Both the position numbers and the translations under genes were made by a program. A stretch of 64,000 nt of DNA from Saposhnikovia divaricata (taxonomy: Eukaryota > Streptophyta > Magnoliopsida > Apiales > Apiaceae). The stretch lies in NCBI GenBank assembly GCA_036435485.1, contig CM071598.1, forward strand, positions 121,212,148-121,276,147, in the 5' to 3' direction. Under the pieces are notes generated by a model. It saw only the letters and a program-made list of their open reading frames with translations, made no database searches and had not been told where the DNA came from. Of the stretch, positions 21,917-33,530 are shown in pieces (within the stretch, counting starts at the first letter, position 1; every line of letters starts with the position of its first letter).

Positions 21917-24900
21917 TTAGTAAATAAGCAATACAAGTGAGGGGTCCTTTTGCGCCCATTTTTTAAAAGAAGAACAAGAAAACAGTTTCTCCCTCACATA
22001 CATCTTCACATTCGAGATGAGCACCGTTGTTGGGTGGCCTTGCCTTGCATTATGATTTCTGAAGTTCCGTTCCTTCCAAATACTGTAAACCGTGGTGGTC
22101 AAATAAACTCCTGCAATAAGTTTCAACTTTGCCGTTAATGAGCTTTGGAAAAAATCCCCTTGCTGCCATCTAATCCAGTCTGCATTCATTTGAAAGGGGA
22201 TGACACCCTTCACAAGGGTAGAGTATGGGCAAGAAGTAAGGATATGGCTTATCGTTTCCATTCCATTACCACAGAGCAAGCATGTAGGATCCACATTCAT
22301 ACCAAATAGATTCATACGATCACGAGTGAGTAACCTGTTCTTAACAGCGAGCTAGGTAATGAAGGAGCATTTTGGGATATTAAAAGAATTCCATACCAAG
22401 TCACACCATCCCACTGCATGGCCCGAGTCACGAATAGACGACCATATAGCTGATAACTTAACGAGCTTGGGCTGAAGGCCATCCCAGGAGATACAATCAC
22501 TGCTATGAAGTTGAACTGAATTTGCCCTGTTTCTCACCTCAATAACGTCCATGTGATTTGACCGAGGCAATCTCCACACACCTTCATTAATATAATCTCT
22601 AACATGTACCATGGTCGATGACTCTACATTGGAAATAACTGAAGGGGAGATAAGAGCCAAGGGTGTTTTATTTGCCCAAGGGTCGTGCCAGAAGAGGAAG
22701 TCAGAGTTAACACCAACTTTGAAAGACAGAAAAATCATAGCCTAAGGTCTAGCATTGAAGATTTTCCTAGCAATCCAGCTGCACCGATAGGGCATTTTGG
22801 CAGTCCAGAATCCTTTATTACGTAACAATACCTTGTGAAACCAAGCAATCCAAAGAGAATCAGCTGAGGGTTGGAGCAGGCGCCATAGCTGGTGTAACAC
22901 CGCTGCCTGGTTCCATTCGAATAGATTTTTGATCCCCAACCCCCCTTCCGATTTTGGCTTACAACAGTCTTCCCATCCCACCTTGTAGTGGCATCTTCCA
23001 GAATCCTTATAGAACCGTCCCCATAAGAACTTGAAGAAAAGGCTATTGATCTTTTTCAAAACAGCCTTGGGCAAAAAAATATACATACTCCAATAGCCCA
23101 CAATACTAGCCATGATTGCCTTGATCAACATGAGACGGCCAGCAAAGTTAAGAAATCTAACCATCCAGGATTCCACTTTGCTGTAAAGCTTGGCCACCAA
23201 CGAAGAACAGTCCCTACTAGTAAGCTTCCCAGTAATGAGTGGCAAACCCAAATAGGTAATAGGTAGGGCACCCCTCTGAAACCCAGTGACCAAAAGTATG
23301 TCTCTCACCACTGTTTCCCTCACATTAGCAAAGAAGCAAACAGATTTCTCAGGGCTTGGTACCAAATTTGACCACCTTGAAAAAACCCTTACTTCCTCCA
23401 TGAGCCTAGCAACTGAGTTCGGATCACCACGACTGAACAGGAAAACATCATCAGCAAAAATTATATGGTGCAGTTTCACCTCCTTAGTCCTCGAGTGAAA
23501 TTTAAAGTCTGTGGTCTGAGTAGTTTTGTGCAGGCTAGCTGTAAGGGCTTCCATTGCCATGACAAAGAGATAGGGAGAGATTGGGTCACCTTGCCTCAAA
23601 CCCGATTCGCCTATGAAGAACCCCTCTAAGCTACCATTAAGTTTGACAGAGAACATTGTAGTAGTAATGCAAACTCGAATCCATTCCACAAACCTTGGAG
23701 GGAAGCCCATCCTTTCAAGAACCGAGAAAATGAAGCTCCAGTTCAAGGAGTCAAAAGCCTTATGAATGTCAAGTTTCACTGCACATCTAGGCTGACCTGA
23801 GTTCCTGTTGTAACCCTTACATAAAGCTTGAGCTAGGAAGATGTTATCACCAATAGATCTTCGAGCCACAAAAGCAGATTGGTGCTTAGAGATCAAGGAG
23901 GGTAAAACAGCCTTAAGTCTGCCTGCAAGCATCTTAGAAATACATTTGTATAGAACATTACAACAGGAAATAGGGCGAAAGTGTTGCATTTGGGAAGGGT
24001 TTTCATGCTTAGGCACTAAGCAAATAGAAGCCGCATTCACAATTTTAGGCATTACAAGAGATTCAAAAAAATAAAGAATACCTCTAGTTACATCATTACC
24101 CACAATATGCCAAGTTGCCAAATAAATTCAACAGAGAAGCCATCAGGCCCCGGGCTCTTATTCTTACCCATCCTTTTTAACGTTTTGAGAACATCATTGG
24201 CCAGAAAAGGGGTATTCATTATGTTAGCCTGAGTTTCATTAACGCTGGGCAGAATTACATCACTCGGAAGTTGATCAACTTCGCCTCTATGACCAAGTAA
24301 GTTCTTGTAATAATCTACAGCAATGGAAGCCATGTCCTCGTGTGTTGTCACAGTCTCGCCATTAGGTGAGGAAAGGGACAGCACCTTGTTCACATTCCAT
24401 CTTCCTCTACATGCATTAAAAAAATACTTGTTGTTGTTGTCCCCATTCTTTAACCAATGTACCCTAGATTTTTGCTTGAGAAAACATTCTTCCATTTGTA
24501 AGGCCTTAGAGTATGCATCAGTCAAACGTTTCTCTTCCTCAAACTGGGACAAAGATGGGGAGATTAAAAGGGCTCTTTGGAAAAGCATCAACTCATTTCT
24601 AGTAACCTGAACCACCTGTTTTAAGTTTCCAATTGAACTATTCAGCCCCTTAAGGGCCTGCTTGACCCTCTTCAACTTTGACGTTAGCACAAACCAAGGG
24701 TCCCCTGTGACTGCCCCCTCCCACGCACTATCCACCAACGGGAGAAACCCAGGGTCATCAATAAGGTGGTTAAAGAACAGGAAAGGCTTCTTTATAATAG
24801 GCCTTTCCAATCCTAAAGACGTCAAAGCAGGGCAATGATCCGAGAGCCCTCTAGGCAAGAAATCAGTGGCTGAGTAAGGGAACACATTATGCCAATGCGC

Positions 24901-25512
24901 TTTCACCATTACCCTGTCCAGCTTCCTGTACTTTGGCTGATGGATGTTGCAATCCCACCAGGTGAAATGACTACCTGTACTACGCAGATCAGTCAAGGCA
25001 GTGGCTCGGACAAAGTCCTTGAAATCAGTCATGTCTGATGTCCAGTTTGTAGCTCCTCCATGCTTTTCCTCTATACGGAGGCAAGTATTTAGGTCCCCAG
25101 AAATGACCCAAGCTTCATTGACGATTGTCCTTGATAAACCCAACAAATCATTCCATAGCACCCGCCTATCAATTTCATCATTAGAACCATACACAAAAGA
25201 GATCACAAAATTAATGTTAAACTGTAATAAAGTAACTGAGCAAGTAATATGCTGAGTAGAGGAAGTCAACACCAAAACTTTCCAAAAACCAGGGTTCCAC
25301 CCCAGCCATATACGGCCACCCGGATGGTGCTCGTAGTTGAACAACCATTGAAACCTCGGGTTTATCTTCTTAGAGATAATCTTAGCGGCGTCCTTATGCA
25401 CATGAGTTTCCAAAATACTAATCAAGGATAATTTATTAGCAATGATAAAATCCTTGACAAAATCAACCTTGTTGTTGAGCCCACGGACGTTGTAAGAACA
25501 AAAAGCAGTCAT
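21917..25512 (-). pseudogene. LINE ORF2: endonuclease and reverse transcriptase
   Basis: ATG at 25512. Residues 1-230 are an AP-type endonuclease: NVRGLNNK near the start, ETHVHKD with the catalytic Glu, SGDLNTCL, and LSDHCPA at the end. After a coiled linker the RT begins with GKNKSPGPDGFSVEF. A frameshift near 24120 follows, then LDIHKAFDSLNW, GLRQGDPISPYLF, the active site FADDVFLF and the thumb. A stop at about 22740 and another at about 22350 interrupt the C-terminal zf-RVT region (CLLCGNGMETISHILTSC). The last stop is at 21917. ORF2 would nick target DNA and copy the LINE RNA. In its present state it cannot. Confidence 0.92.
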
Positions 25513-25521
25513 GAAACTGAT

Positions 25522-27323
25522 TTAAGATTTCGAAGGAGGGCCACCTGACCCCCACTTCGCTCGTTTCACACCCTTTGAGTTAGCTCTCTTACCACCTTGT
25601 TTACGAGCAAATTCATCCACTACCACATGTTTGAAGCTTTGAGATGGCGGAGTCCCAGTCGACACAGTTGGCGAAATAAGAGGTTTACGCTTTTTTACCT
25701 CTGTCCAGCCTTCCCCATCCCCAGGGTCCTGCCTTCCCCCTGTAATAGGAGTCAAAAACCCATCTGTTCCATCCACAACCTTACCATTCTCACCCTTCTC
25801 AGCTTCATTTACTTCTAGATTACCACCCTCCACCACAACCTCCTTCCCTTTTCCACTTTCCTTTTCCTGAGTCTCAGTAGTAACCTCCTTCTCCTCAGAC
25901 ATCTTCGATGATTTTCCCATCTCAGAATTTGGTTTACGTGCCCAGTCCCTTGGAGCCAACGGACACGCATTAATGAGATGACCTAGGGAGTTGCAATGAG
26001 AGCACAATAGCGGTTTGTTTAGTTATGAAACTTTAACCTCCATATTTGCTTTATTATAATCCATCACTATAATAGAGTTTGGGAGAGGATCTCCCACTTT
26101 GTATTGAACACACATCTTAGCAAAAGGCAAAATCTCTAACTGTGAGGTTAGTGTATCAGCCCTTAGAGGAACACCAATCACACTAGCTATGCGACTCAGT
26201 CCTTCTTGGGTCCAGTAGCAGTCGGGCAAATTGCTAAATTTGACCCATAATGGCATGGAGGAGATAGAGTTCCCTCCACCAGAAGAACACCAGTCCGTGA
26301 CAACAAGAGGCCGTTGATCAAAGTACCAGGTGCTTTTAGAAAGGGCAGCATTCTTGTCGTTAAGGGACATGAATTTGAAGACATAAGTGGTTTCATTACG
26401 CTGGGAGACATTTGCCAGGCCTTTTTTCCATACTAAGTGCGCAATTTCCTTTACACGTCTGAACGGCAATGGAGCTTTAGTAAACTTCCCAACAATACAA
26501 CACTTTAATTTTTCAGCCCCCTTTTGCAAAACCTCAAGAGGAGGATCCACTACAGTAGAACCTGCTGGGGGGGGGGGACATAGTCAAAGCTAATACCTAC
26601 CATTGGACCAGGGGCAGCTTTCAATACCGAAGTCCACGACCTTTTCTCATTCTTTGCCTCCCCCAACACCCCCTCAACTTTGCCATTTAGGGTTGGGATC
26701 CTCTCCACTTCTTTCCCCTCCTCCTTAGTCACCCCTGAGGACTCCCCTTCTGTCAATGTAACACCTTTACTCTTTAAGATACCCTTAAGGGTGGGGTTAT
26801 CCATTACAACCTTCCCATCCTCCACTTTATCCCCTGCACTACTTTTAGAAAGAATAGGCAAGCCAAATTCATCCCTACCAGTGATAAAGGTAAAGGAGTT
26901 ACTCAAACCCACATTAAAATCAGCCTGAGCTGAAAGATTTTCCTTTTCCATCATAGACATGGACAACCCTTTAGATTTGAGAAAATCATTTACCTCCATC
27001 AATTTCTTCCGCAGCCTTACGAGCTCCTCCCTTTCATTCTTGTTATTTGCTGCTACAACAGTCGCCACTCTAGAAATGGCGTCTCTCTCCATTGCATCTC
27101 GCACATCTTCATGATAAATCTCTTCTTCACTAGAAGAATCAACCTTATTTGAGATCTGAATGTCCCCTGAGCTAGACGGGACCAACTTCTCAGCTGTCAT
27201 TAGAACCGGGAAGTCTTCCACCTCCCTTCGAGCCAACATCTCATTGAAACTGTCATCACTCATGTCTTGCATATACCCCGGAAGCCCAGTCTCCGAATCA
27301 GCATTAGAACCTTGACTCACCAT
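25522..27323 (-). pseudogene. LINE ORF1: RNA-binding gag-like protein
   Basis: ATG at 27323. The first about 250 residues are acidic and coiled, with a hydrophilic linker. A frameshift lies in a poly-G/C run at 26565-26577. The middle part (26550-26023) matches the DUF4283-type domain of plant LINE ORF1, with VWKKGLANVSQ, STWYFDQRPLVV, MPLWVKFSNLP and a C-terminal MDYNKANMEV. A stop at about 26021 precedes a zinc knuckle (CSHCNSLGHLINAC) and a basic tail ending at 25522, ten bases before the ORF2 start. The product would coat LINE RNA. Confidence 0.88.
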
Positions 27324-27750
27324 TAGAACCGACGAAAAACAGGAAATAAAATATATAAATATATATAAGAAATATAGTGTTTAGGTTAGAGGAAGAAGAG
27401 AGTGGATTTAAGGAAGGAATTTAGTCTTTAATGCTGGAGAATGTGTGTAAGAAAGTGAATCTGAGTATTAAATAAGTGGCGGCTGGCTAGGGTTTCTAGT
27501 GAGAAGGAAGAGCTTCTCTCTCTAAGACTCTCATTTTTTCGTCAGTCTACTTCCTCAACACTTGAGGGGTAAGATTGATGGAACAAGTTAATATCCATTA
27601 ACAAGCAACCGCTTGGGAAATATTGGTGAATTTTCCTTTCCAATTAGATGCGACTACTTTATGGAGTCATATCAACAAGTATTATACTTGGGAAAAGGAG
27701 GATAAGCTTTACGTTTCAGAGTCATGGATTCTATCCGAACTAGGAGTCAT

Positions 27751-27775
27751 GTAAGAGGCCGAGTAGCGCCGGTCC
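27751..27775 (+). promoter_or_regulatory. GC hairpin motif in giant LTR
   Basis: The sequence GTAAGAGGCCGAGTAGCGCC followed by GGTCC can pair GGCCG with CGGTC around a short loop. Versions of it occur at about 39837 and 62961 in the other giant LTRs and, three times in tandem, at 59848-59963 in an unrelated solo LTR. Confidence 0.6.
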
Positions 27776-28217
27776 ATCCCAAAGGCCCAACCGTTGGCCA
27801 GGGAGATCTAAAAGGGCGGTAGACAAGTAAATCCGTCAGTTCTTCCTTCTACCGGTAGTAAAACTAATTTGAGCTGTACAATCCACGACTGATCATCCTA
27901 AAGATTGGAACAGCGGCCGCGGTGAATACTCCAGTATTAGTTCATCTTCCAAATCTATCTAATTTCTGTAACATGCATTAAAAAGAAGTATCACTCATGT
28001 TGGCAGAGTTTGAAAAGTGTTCAAAACTAAAAGTTACCTTGAATTACCTCGTAACTTCATCTTTCACATGATACTAGCACTATGTTCGTTAATGCATGGC
28101 GGTTTTAATGATATTTTAGATCTGTTATATATTATTGTTGTTCAATTACATATTATTTTTGGTGGGCTATTGCTCACCCTTGCTTTATCTATTATATCAC
28201 AACAACATCTAGGTCTG

Positions 28218-28367
28218 ATGGCACGCGTAAGGCGCACTCGTCGTAAGCAGGTGACCCTAGTCTTAGGACTGCCCGCTAATATCGTTGCTGCCATTGCTGA
28301 GGTAGGAGCAACCAGTAGACTAGACTGGCAGCTTTTGTTTATTAGCCTTAATTATATGTATGACTAA
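28218..28367 (+). CDS. Small Arg-rich ORF inside giant LTR (copy A)
   Basis: ATG at 28218 begins MARVRRTRRKQVTLVLGLPA and ends at 28367. The other two giant LTRs have the same ATG and the pattern MAR-x-x-R/C-TRRK, then a Leu-Pro pair. The frame also stays open upstream through GGLLLTLALSIISQQ in all three. It lies about 250-400 bp before the LTR end, after a run resembling a splice acceptor (ATATCACAACAACA). It could be a leader ORF, the first exon of a spliced gag, or simply conserved LTR sequence. I cannot show it is translated. Confidence 0.35.
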   Translation: MARVRRTRRKQVTLVLGLPANIVAAIAEVGATSRLDWQLLFISLNYMYD

Positions 28368-28624
28368 TGTTAATCAACGGCAGAATCTATTAAGCGTACT
28401 CTGTAATCATTTTGGGTTGTAATAACTTATAACTTGTGGATCCTATAATTAGAGACTTATTTCAATTTCATCTCTGGGACTACAACTGGTTGTGTGATGT
28501 GATATTATTGCGGGGTTATAGCATGCAGTTTATTTATTTTGGATTCAAGTACAAGTATTATTTATGGAAATTGAGACCGTAACGACCAGGTCCCCGACCC
28601 CGGATCTGGGGCTGTTACATAATT

Positions 28625-28835
28625 CTAGGAATTCTAGCAGCATATTATATATATATATATATATATATTTCTTAAATTTGTATTTTTGTAAATACCAAAA
28701 CTTGGAAGGTTCCAGAATCAGGCCTTTGCTAATTGGGCCAGTTCCATGGGCCTTCAACCGGTCAAACTTGAAATTCTGACCTATTACTCTAGGTTTTCTG
28801 ACCGTTTGAGAGTACTTCAACCGGCTGTGTATTTC
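28625..28835. other. Tat element sequence before antisense ORF
   Basis: This is the continuation of the pre-insertion target from 18612 across the solo LTR. It holds an AT microsatellite at 28642-28668 and GGGCC words similar to those on the other side. No coding content is seen. It would lie between the 3' LTR and the antisense ORF of the Tat element, or be the outer part of that LTR. Confidence 0.5.
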
Positions 28836-28844
28836 TATATAAAA
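28836..28844 (+). promoter_or_regulatory. TATA box of antisense Tat ORF
   Basis: TATATAAAA lies 184 bases before the ATG at 29020. It is followed by a CT-rich leader (28858-28930) typical of plant 5' UTRs. This suggests the antisense ORF is or was transcribed independently of the element's own LTR. Confidence 0.6.
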
Positions 28845-29019
28845 GTGAGAGTTGAGAGTTCATTTCTCACATTCTCACTCTCACTTCTCACTTTTCACAT
28901 CTTAGTTCTTAGTTAAAAAATCTCTCTCAAGTTTCGTTCGAAGTTCTCTCGGCTAATTCCGACCTTCTTCTCCGGTTATCTTCTCCGCTCACTCTCCCTA
29001 GGGTTTCAAACCACCATTA

Positions 29020-30905
29020 ATGGAGGACAAAGCCAAAGCTCGCCTTGCCAAGATGGATTCAGCCTCTTCTAAAGGTACACCATTCGTTCTCCTTACATGT
29101 CTCTTTTTGAAATGTTAAATGAGCGTGGGGATGATTATCCTTCTCTAGCCGAATTAGATGCATATGACTGCTGTAGTACGTATCACGATATTGAGGAAAT
29201 TGCCAAATATAACAAACTGTTTAAAATCAAATCGCCTTATAAACTTGTCCCAGCTGGGCCAGGTGACAGACCTTGTCATTGGAAACCCAATTCTTTGTGT
29301 GTCTATAGGGAGAGTTTAGTAGCTGGCCTTCGTTTTCCTTTTCACGAATTTATCCCTCGTCTTCTAGTTGACCTTCAAATTAGTCCTTGTCAACTCCCGC
29401 CAAATGCGTGGAGAATAATTTTATGTTTTATGGTCTTGTGTCTTAGACAAAACCTTCCTTTATCAGTCCCCCTCTTTCGCAAAATATTTCAAATTTATAA
29501 CAACCCTGCCAAATATCCTGGTTGGGTACATATTAAACTTTGCCCCAAAGTTCCTTCAATTTTTAATGGAAAGTCTGTGCCCGATAACAACATGGGTTGG
29601 AAGAATGAGTTTGCATACTTAGAGTGGGAAGGTGGTGATTGGGGCACTCTCTTTAGAAGGGCTTTTTCGAAGGTTACAGATAGGAGTGCCAAAGGGATCA
29701 TCCTTAGTCCCGAAGATCAAGCCGCTTTCGAGACTTTGAGTAAAGGCGACGACGATTCTATAACATGCCAAAGCCTTATTAACGAGAATCTAAGGGCCGT
29801 AGGCCTCTCACGTGTTTCTGAGCGGGGTAACTTTCCTGCTAATCTTTGTCATTTATTTTCATACTTGACTTATTCAAACTTGTTTCTGTTTATGTTTTCG
29901 CATTTGCGAAGATGCTCGTGGAAGCTGCCCCTACTCCTGATGACGAGACTTCTAGGGTGGCTCGAGCCAAAAGGGGTGCTGACCCTCGAGGAAAAGAAAC
30001 TGAGCCAGCTTTCTTGGCACTCACAAGGTTCAGAAAGGAAACTTGAAGTACAGTGACTTGGCTGGCCTGAAGGGGAACTCCCAGGTCAATGTCCAATCGA
30101 CTGTGTACAGGCCTTCCTGGGGTTTCAGGAAGCAGGATTTCGTAGTGGGCTCTACTAAGCACTCTATGGACTGGTCTTTGAACTCGATCACCCCTCCTGA
30201 ATACAAGGACTTGGTCCTTAATGGAGGTATTGGGGAGTCAGAGGCACTTGGCTCCCAGGCTATTGCTGCGGTAAGCCTTAAGCCTTGCTTTTTTAATGTT
30301 CTGGGCACTTTCGTTTCATTATTTGATCATAACACTAATCTTTTATGCAGGCTAATGTCCACTTTCAGGGCTTGATCTATCAGGCCAAGACCTGGAAGGG
30401 GAAAGCTAAGGACTTTGAGACAGAGTCTAAAAAGAGGAGTCTCCACATTCATCAACTGAAAGAACAGCTAAAGAAGAAAGCTGAGGAGTTGGCTGGGGTT
30501 CACTCAGAGCTGGTCGTGCTGCAAGACGACAAGGAGAAGCTGATTATCTAGATTCATTTGAGTATAAAGCACTTATGGACCAGCATGATGATATGTCCTG
30601 GCCAGTTTACCGAGGGGTGGAACAAGGCCCTTGAGGCGGTTTTGAGATAGCATCCGGGCCTATTCCAGCCTTCTGCCTTCCCGAGCCCCTATCTTCCCAG
30701 TACTTTGGTTACTGAGCCTGGCTCCAGCGAGGAGTTGTTTGGGTAGGACGATGCTCTGGTCAAGGAGCATGCTGCGGATGTAGTCTTGGATCCCGAGCTC
30801 CCCCTAGTTCGAGCTGGATCTGTCGATTCTGCTACAAATGGTTCCACCACATCCACCAGTTCCGAGGATGGTTCTCCTGTTAAGGAGGCCCCTAAGGACC
30901 CTTGA
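29020..30905 (+). pseudogene. Antisense additional ORF of Tat element (Transposase_28-like)
   Basis: ATG at 29020 (MEDKAKARLAKMDSASSK). Three introns are inferred: 29075-29148 (joins in frame), one from the GT near 29825 to an AG near 29912-29925, and 30271-30350 (GT..GCAG, in frame). Exon 2 has YRESLVAGLRFPFHEF and LPPNAWRIILCF, the pattern of the family named putative gypsy-type transposon domain (PF04195 as I recall it). Exon 4 is a coiled coil, then an acidic Ser/Thr/Pro tail ending at 30905. Defects are a frameshift near 30010 and stops at 30549, 30648 and 30744. Function of this family is unknown; the name transposase is historical. Confidence 0.75.
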
Positions 30906-31346
30906 GTTTACTTTCATTTGTTCATTTGCACTTACCTTGTTGTAACCTAACTTATAGCCTTCGGGCTTTTATTCGTGTAACCTTTAACTCAACTATTTAT
31001 ATAGTTAGTTTATTTTGTTTCCGCATTCTTGGCTTCTGCTTATAGTTTGTTATGCTTTATAGTTTTCTGGGTACTTGGCCCCTTGGGTCGTACCAAACTC
31101 GTGAATTGGTACAACATTTATTTTTCGTGCTTGTTATAACGAAACGAAGGAAGTAACTCAAAGGGAAGCAAAACAAACTTTATTAATAAGCTGACAAAGA
31201 ATGTCGATAAAATGGGTTCAACCCTTTCATAGATACTCTACTTCCTACTAGGAGCAACATACTCTGTAATGGTTTCATCAAACCTTATTTCTACGTTTAC
31301 TAGATAGATAAAAAGCTAAATCCATGTCAGGATAGCTCAAACATAA
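30906..31346. other. Convergent gap between antisense ORF and integrase
   Basis: No coding sequence is recognised. The first part reads like a 3' UTR of the plus-strand ORF, T-rich with GTTGTAACC. The second part would be the 3' end of the minus-strand pol transcript. Both transcription units would end here. Confidence 0.5.
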
Positions 31347-32157
31347 TAAACCTTCAAGTTCAGAGCGTGCCAAGTACGAGACACCTCATTTCCTTCCAAG
31401 GTCCCCAACCTATAGGATCCTCGTCCCAGCGTCTTCCTGACTCGATACGGCCCTTCCTAATTGGGGGCTAGCTTTCCCTTCTGGCCAACTCCAGAGGCCT
31501 CTATCTTCCTTAGAACCAAGTCACCTTGTCGAAAGAACCTCTCCTTAACCCTTTGATTGTAATGGAAGGATGCTCTTTTCTGATGCTCTGTATTTCTGGC
31601 ATTCGCCTCATCCCTCACCTCATCAATCAGATCGAGGTTGAGTCTCATGCCTTTTTCATTAGTCTCAGGTTCAAAGGCTCCCACTCGTGGTGATGCATGT
31701 GTAATCTCCAAGGGCACAACTGCCTCGGCTCCATAAGCTAGCAAGAATGGGGTTGCTCCAGTTGTCACTTTGTAGGTGGTGCGGCAGCAACTCATCACCC
31801 AACTGTTTCTTGAGTGTTCGACCCTCTTTTTAAGTCCATCAAGGATAAAACGGTTTGCTACCTCCGCCAGTCCGTTAGCTTGAGGATGAGCCACCAAAGT
31901 GAAGCGAAGCTCGATGGCATTCTCCTCACAATATTTCTTGAACTCTTCATTGTTGAACTGTGTCCCATTATCGGTCACTAGGATTCGAGGGATACCATAC
32001 CTGCAGATTATGCTCTCCCAAAAGAACTTAGCGACTTGCTTGGTGGTTATCTTGGCCAAAGGTTTAGCCTCAATCCACTTAGTGAAATAGTCGATGGCCA
32101 CTATCAGGAATTTTCTTTGTGCTGAGGCTACGGGGAAAGGTCCAAGTATGTCCATGA
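31347..32157 (-). pseudogene. Ty3/gypsy integrase, Tat type, N-terminally cut
   Basis: The frame starts right at the copia insertion with MDILGPFPVA, so the zinc finger and upstream pol are gone. The DDE residues are present: AIDYFTKWIEA, VTDNGTQF and PQANGLAEVANR with the Glu. After the core comes GATPFLLAYGAEAVVPLEI and the basic C-terminal part (KERFFRQGDLVLRKIE). A TAG at about 31457 replaces the Trp of a normal N-W-E-G-P-Y motif; beyond it the frame continues RTWHALNLKVYYV to about 31347. Would insert element cDNA into chromosomes; not functional here. Confidence 0.88.
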
Positions 32158-32160
32158 TAG

Positions 32161-33530
32161 TGTTAGTGCCCTAGAGATAATGTAATTGTGTTTCTAGGAA
32201 AAACTATTTTGTTACTTAATAATAATTTTCCACCGATTATTCAACGATGATTTATTATGTCTTTATTTACTGCGAAATAAATATTAGAATAATAAATGTC
32301 CTTGGAATATGTAACACGTATTCTATATCTTTAAGTATGTGACTTAAAAATGAGAATATATGAATAGTGTTAATATTTCTAAATATCCCTAATCGAGAAT
32401 TAAAAATATAGGACAATTATAATGCATAAAGATTAGTATGTTTGTTGACTGATGATCGCATCTCATTGGTCATTGGTATAGTGATACTAAAGTCAAGAAC
32501 ATAGGTGCATGTAATATTCTACATGGCACTGGATAGACCCACAGTGAGATTCTACATGTTAATAATGTCATTAGAAAGACTCACAATGACAATGGTGTGA
32601 TGATCCTTAGACTTGAGATCATTATATTTCTATACGAGGATTAATATACGTTGATTACATTAAAAGTTACCTTTAACTGGGTGATGATAAAAGTGGACAT
32701 CGGGTATATTATGAGTCGTATGAGAAATATGAATGATAGATAAAGGATTTAACCCTCCTAAAATTAGGAGCGATATTATTGGCCTCTTGATTGAGTGAGA
32801 CTATGAAATGTATGGTCATGCTCAAATGATGATTTGATTTAATAGTCTACTCATTAATCAAGGAAATCTGGATTAAATGTTGAAGAGGATGACAATAGAC
32901 ATGCCTCGAATTTAATCTATAGTATTTGGTTAAAGGGATTATATTACACGGAAACATTAATCACGAAAGGTTTAATATGGATCACCATTAAAATTATTAT
33001 TACTTGGGTAGCAATGATGTATTACTAGATGCCGCTCTTTGTTTACGATTTTAATTGAGATTTGAAAATCGTTGCCAACGTAATAATAACCTATCGGGTC
33101 ACACACATAGAATGCTCGGAGGATTATTTAATTTGAATTCAGATTTAAATTAAATAAAAGGAATTCAAATTATTTATTATTAATTTAAGTTTGACTTAAT
33201 TAATGTAATAAATAGAATTTCGAATTTAAAATTAATAATTCAAAAATACAGTTGTTATTTAATTAAGAAAGTCTTAGTTAGGTAATGATTAGAAAAACAG
33301 AATTGGTATGGACTCTAATAAGGATTAGGGCTGATTTTCGTTTTTGTCTCTCCTATATAATATCTCTTTGTGACTTAGAGAGGAATACACGTTTTTATTA
33401 AAAACCCTAGCTGCTAGAGAGATAGAGCTGTTTTTCCGTTTCTTGGTATGAACTTGAGAGCTGTTTTTCCGTTTCTTGTTTGGACAAGATTCATTTTTCC
33501 TTTTTGATTCAGAACAATAATTTTTCCTTT
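32161..33530 (+). repeat. Copia LTR, 3' end truncated
   Basis: It starts TGTTAGTGCC. Positions from about 32790 to 33070 match 52571-52870. A TATA box TATATAA lies at 33354-33360, followed by a leader with a duplicated GAGCTGTTTTTCCGTTTCTT (about 33426 and 33458). No CA end is seen; the sequence enters pol. The small minus-strand frame at 33325-33534 is Lys/Ser low-complexity and not a gene. Confidence 0.7.

Larger units (their letters stand above)
21708..27548 (-). mobile_element. Near full-length L1-type LINE
   Basis: The insertion has a perfect 15-bp TSD, acttcctcaacactt (21693-21707 and 27549-27563). Poly(A) is seen as a T run at 21708-21717, and the 5' end is at about 27548. It has a 5' UTR, ORF1, ORF2 with endonuclease, RT and a zf-RVT-like C-terminal part, and a 200-bp 3' UTR with two short GC hairpins. 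ORF1 carries a frameshift and a stop; ORF2 carries a frameshift and two stops, so it is inactive now. It is nested in the solo giant LTR. No RNase H domain is visible after the zf-RVT part. Confidence 0.95.
18618..28619 (+). mobile_element. Solo giant gypsy LTR with nested LINE
   Basis: The LTR starts TCTAAGAACCCC (TG changed to TC) and ends GGGGCTGTTACA. It is flanked on both sides by taatt (18613-18617 and 28620-28624), a 5-bp TSD. No primer site follows the 3' end, so this is a solo LTR left by recombination. Without the LINE (21708-27548) and its TSD copy it is about 4.15 kb. It aligns in order with the LTRs at 36298-40807 and 61564-63876. It inserted into the LTR-side part of a Tat element. 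It contains an AT-rich palindromic array, a GC-rich hairpin and a small Arg-rich ORF shared with the other copies. Confidence 0.9.
28625..32157 (-). mobile_element. Tat/Retand-type Ty3/gypsy element, 3' part
   Basis: The minus strand carries integrase (31347-32157). The opposite strand carries an additional ORF (29020-30905) with its own promoter-like region. This head-to-tail convergence, integrase on one strand and an extra ORF antisense to it before the 3' LTR, is the known layout of the Tat lineage. Protease, RT and RNase H are missing because the copia LTR at 32161 interrupts integrase. The 3' side continues through the solo LTR to the LTR-like region at 17031-18612. Confidence 0.75.
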
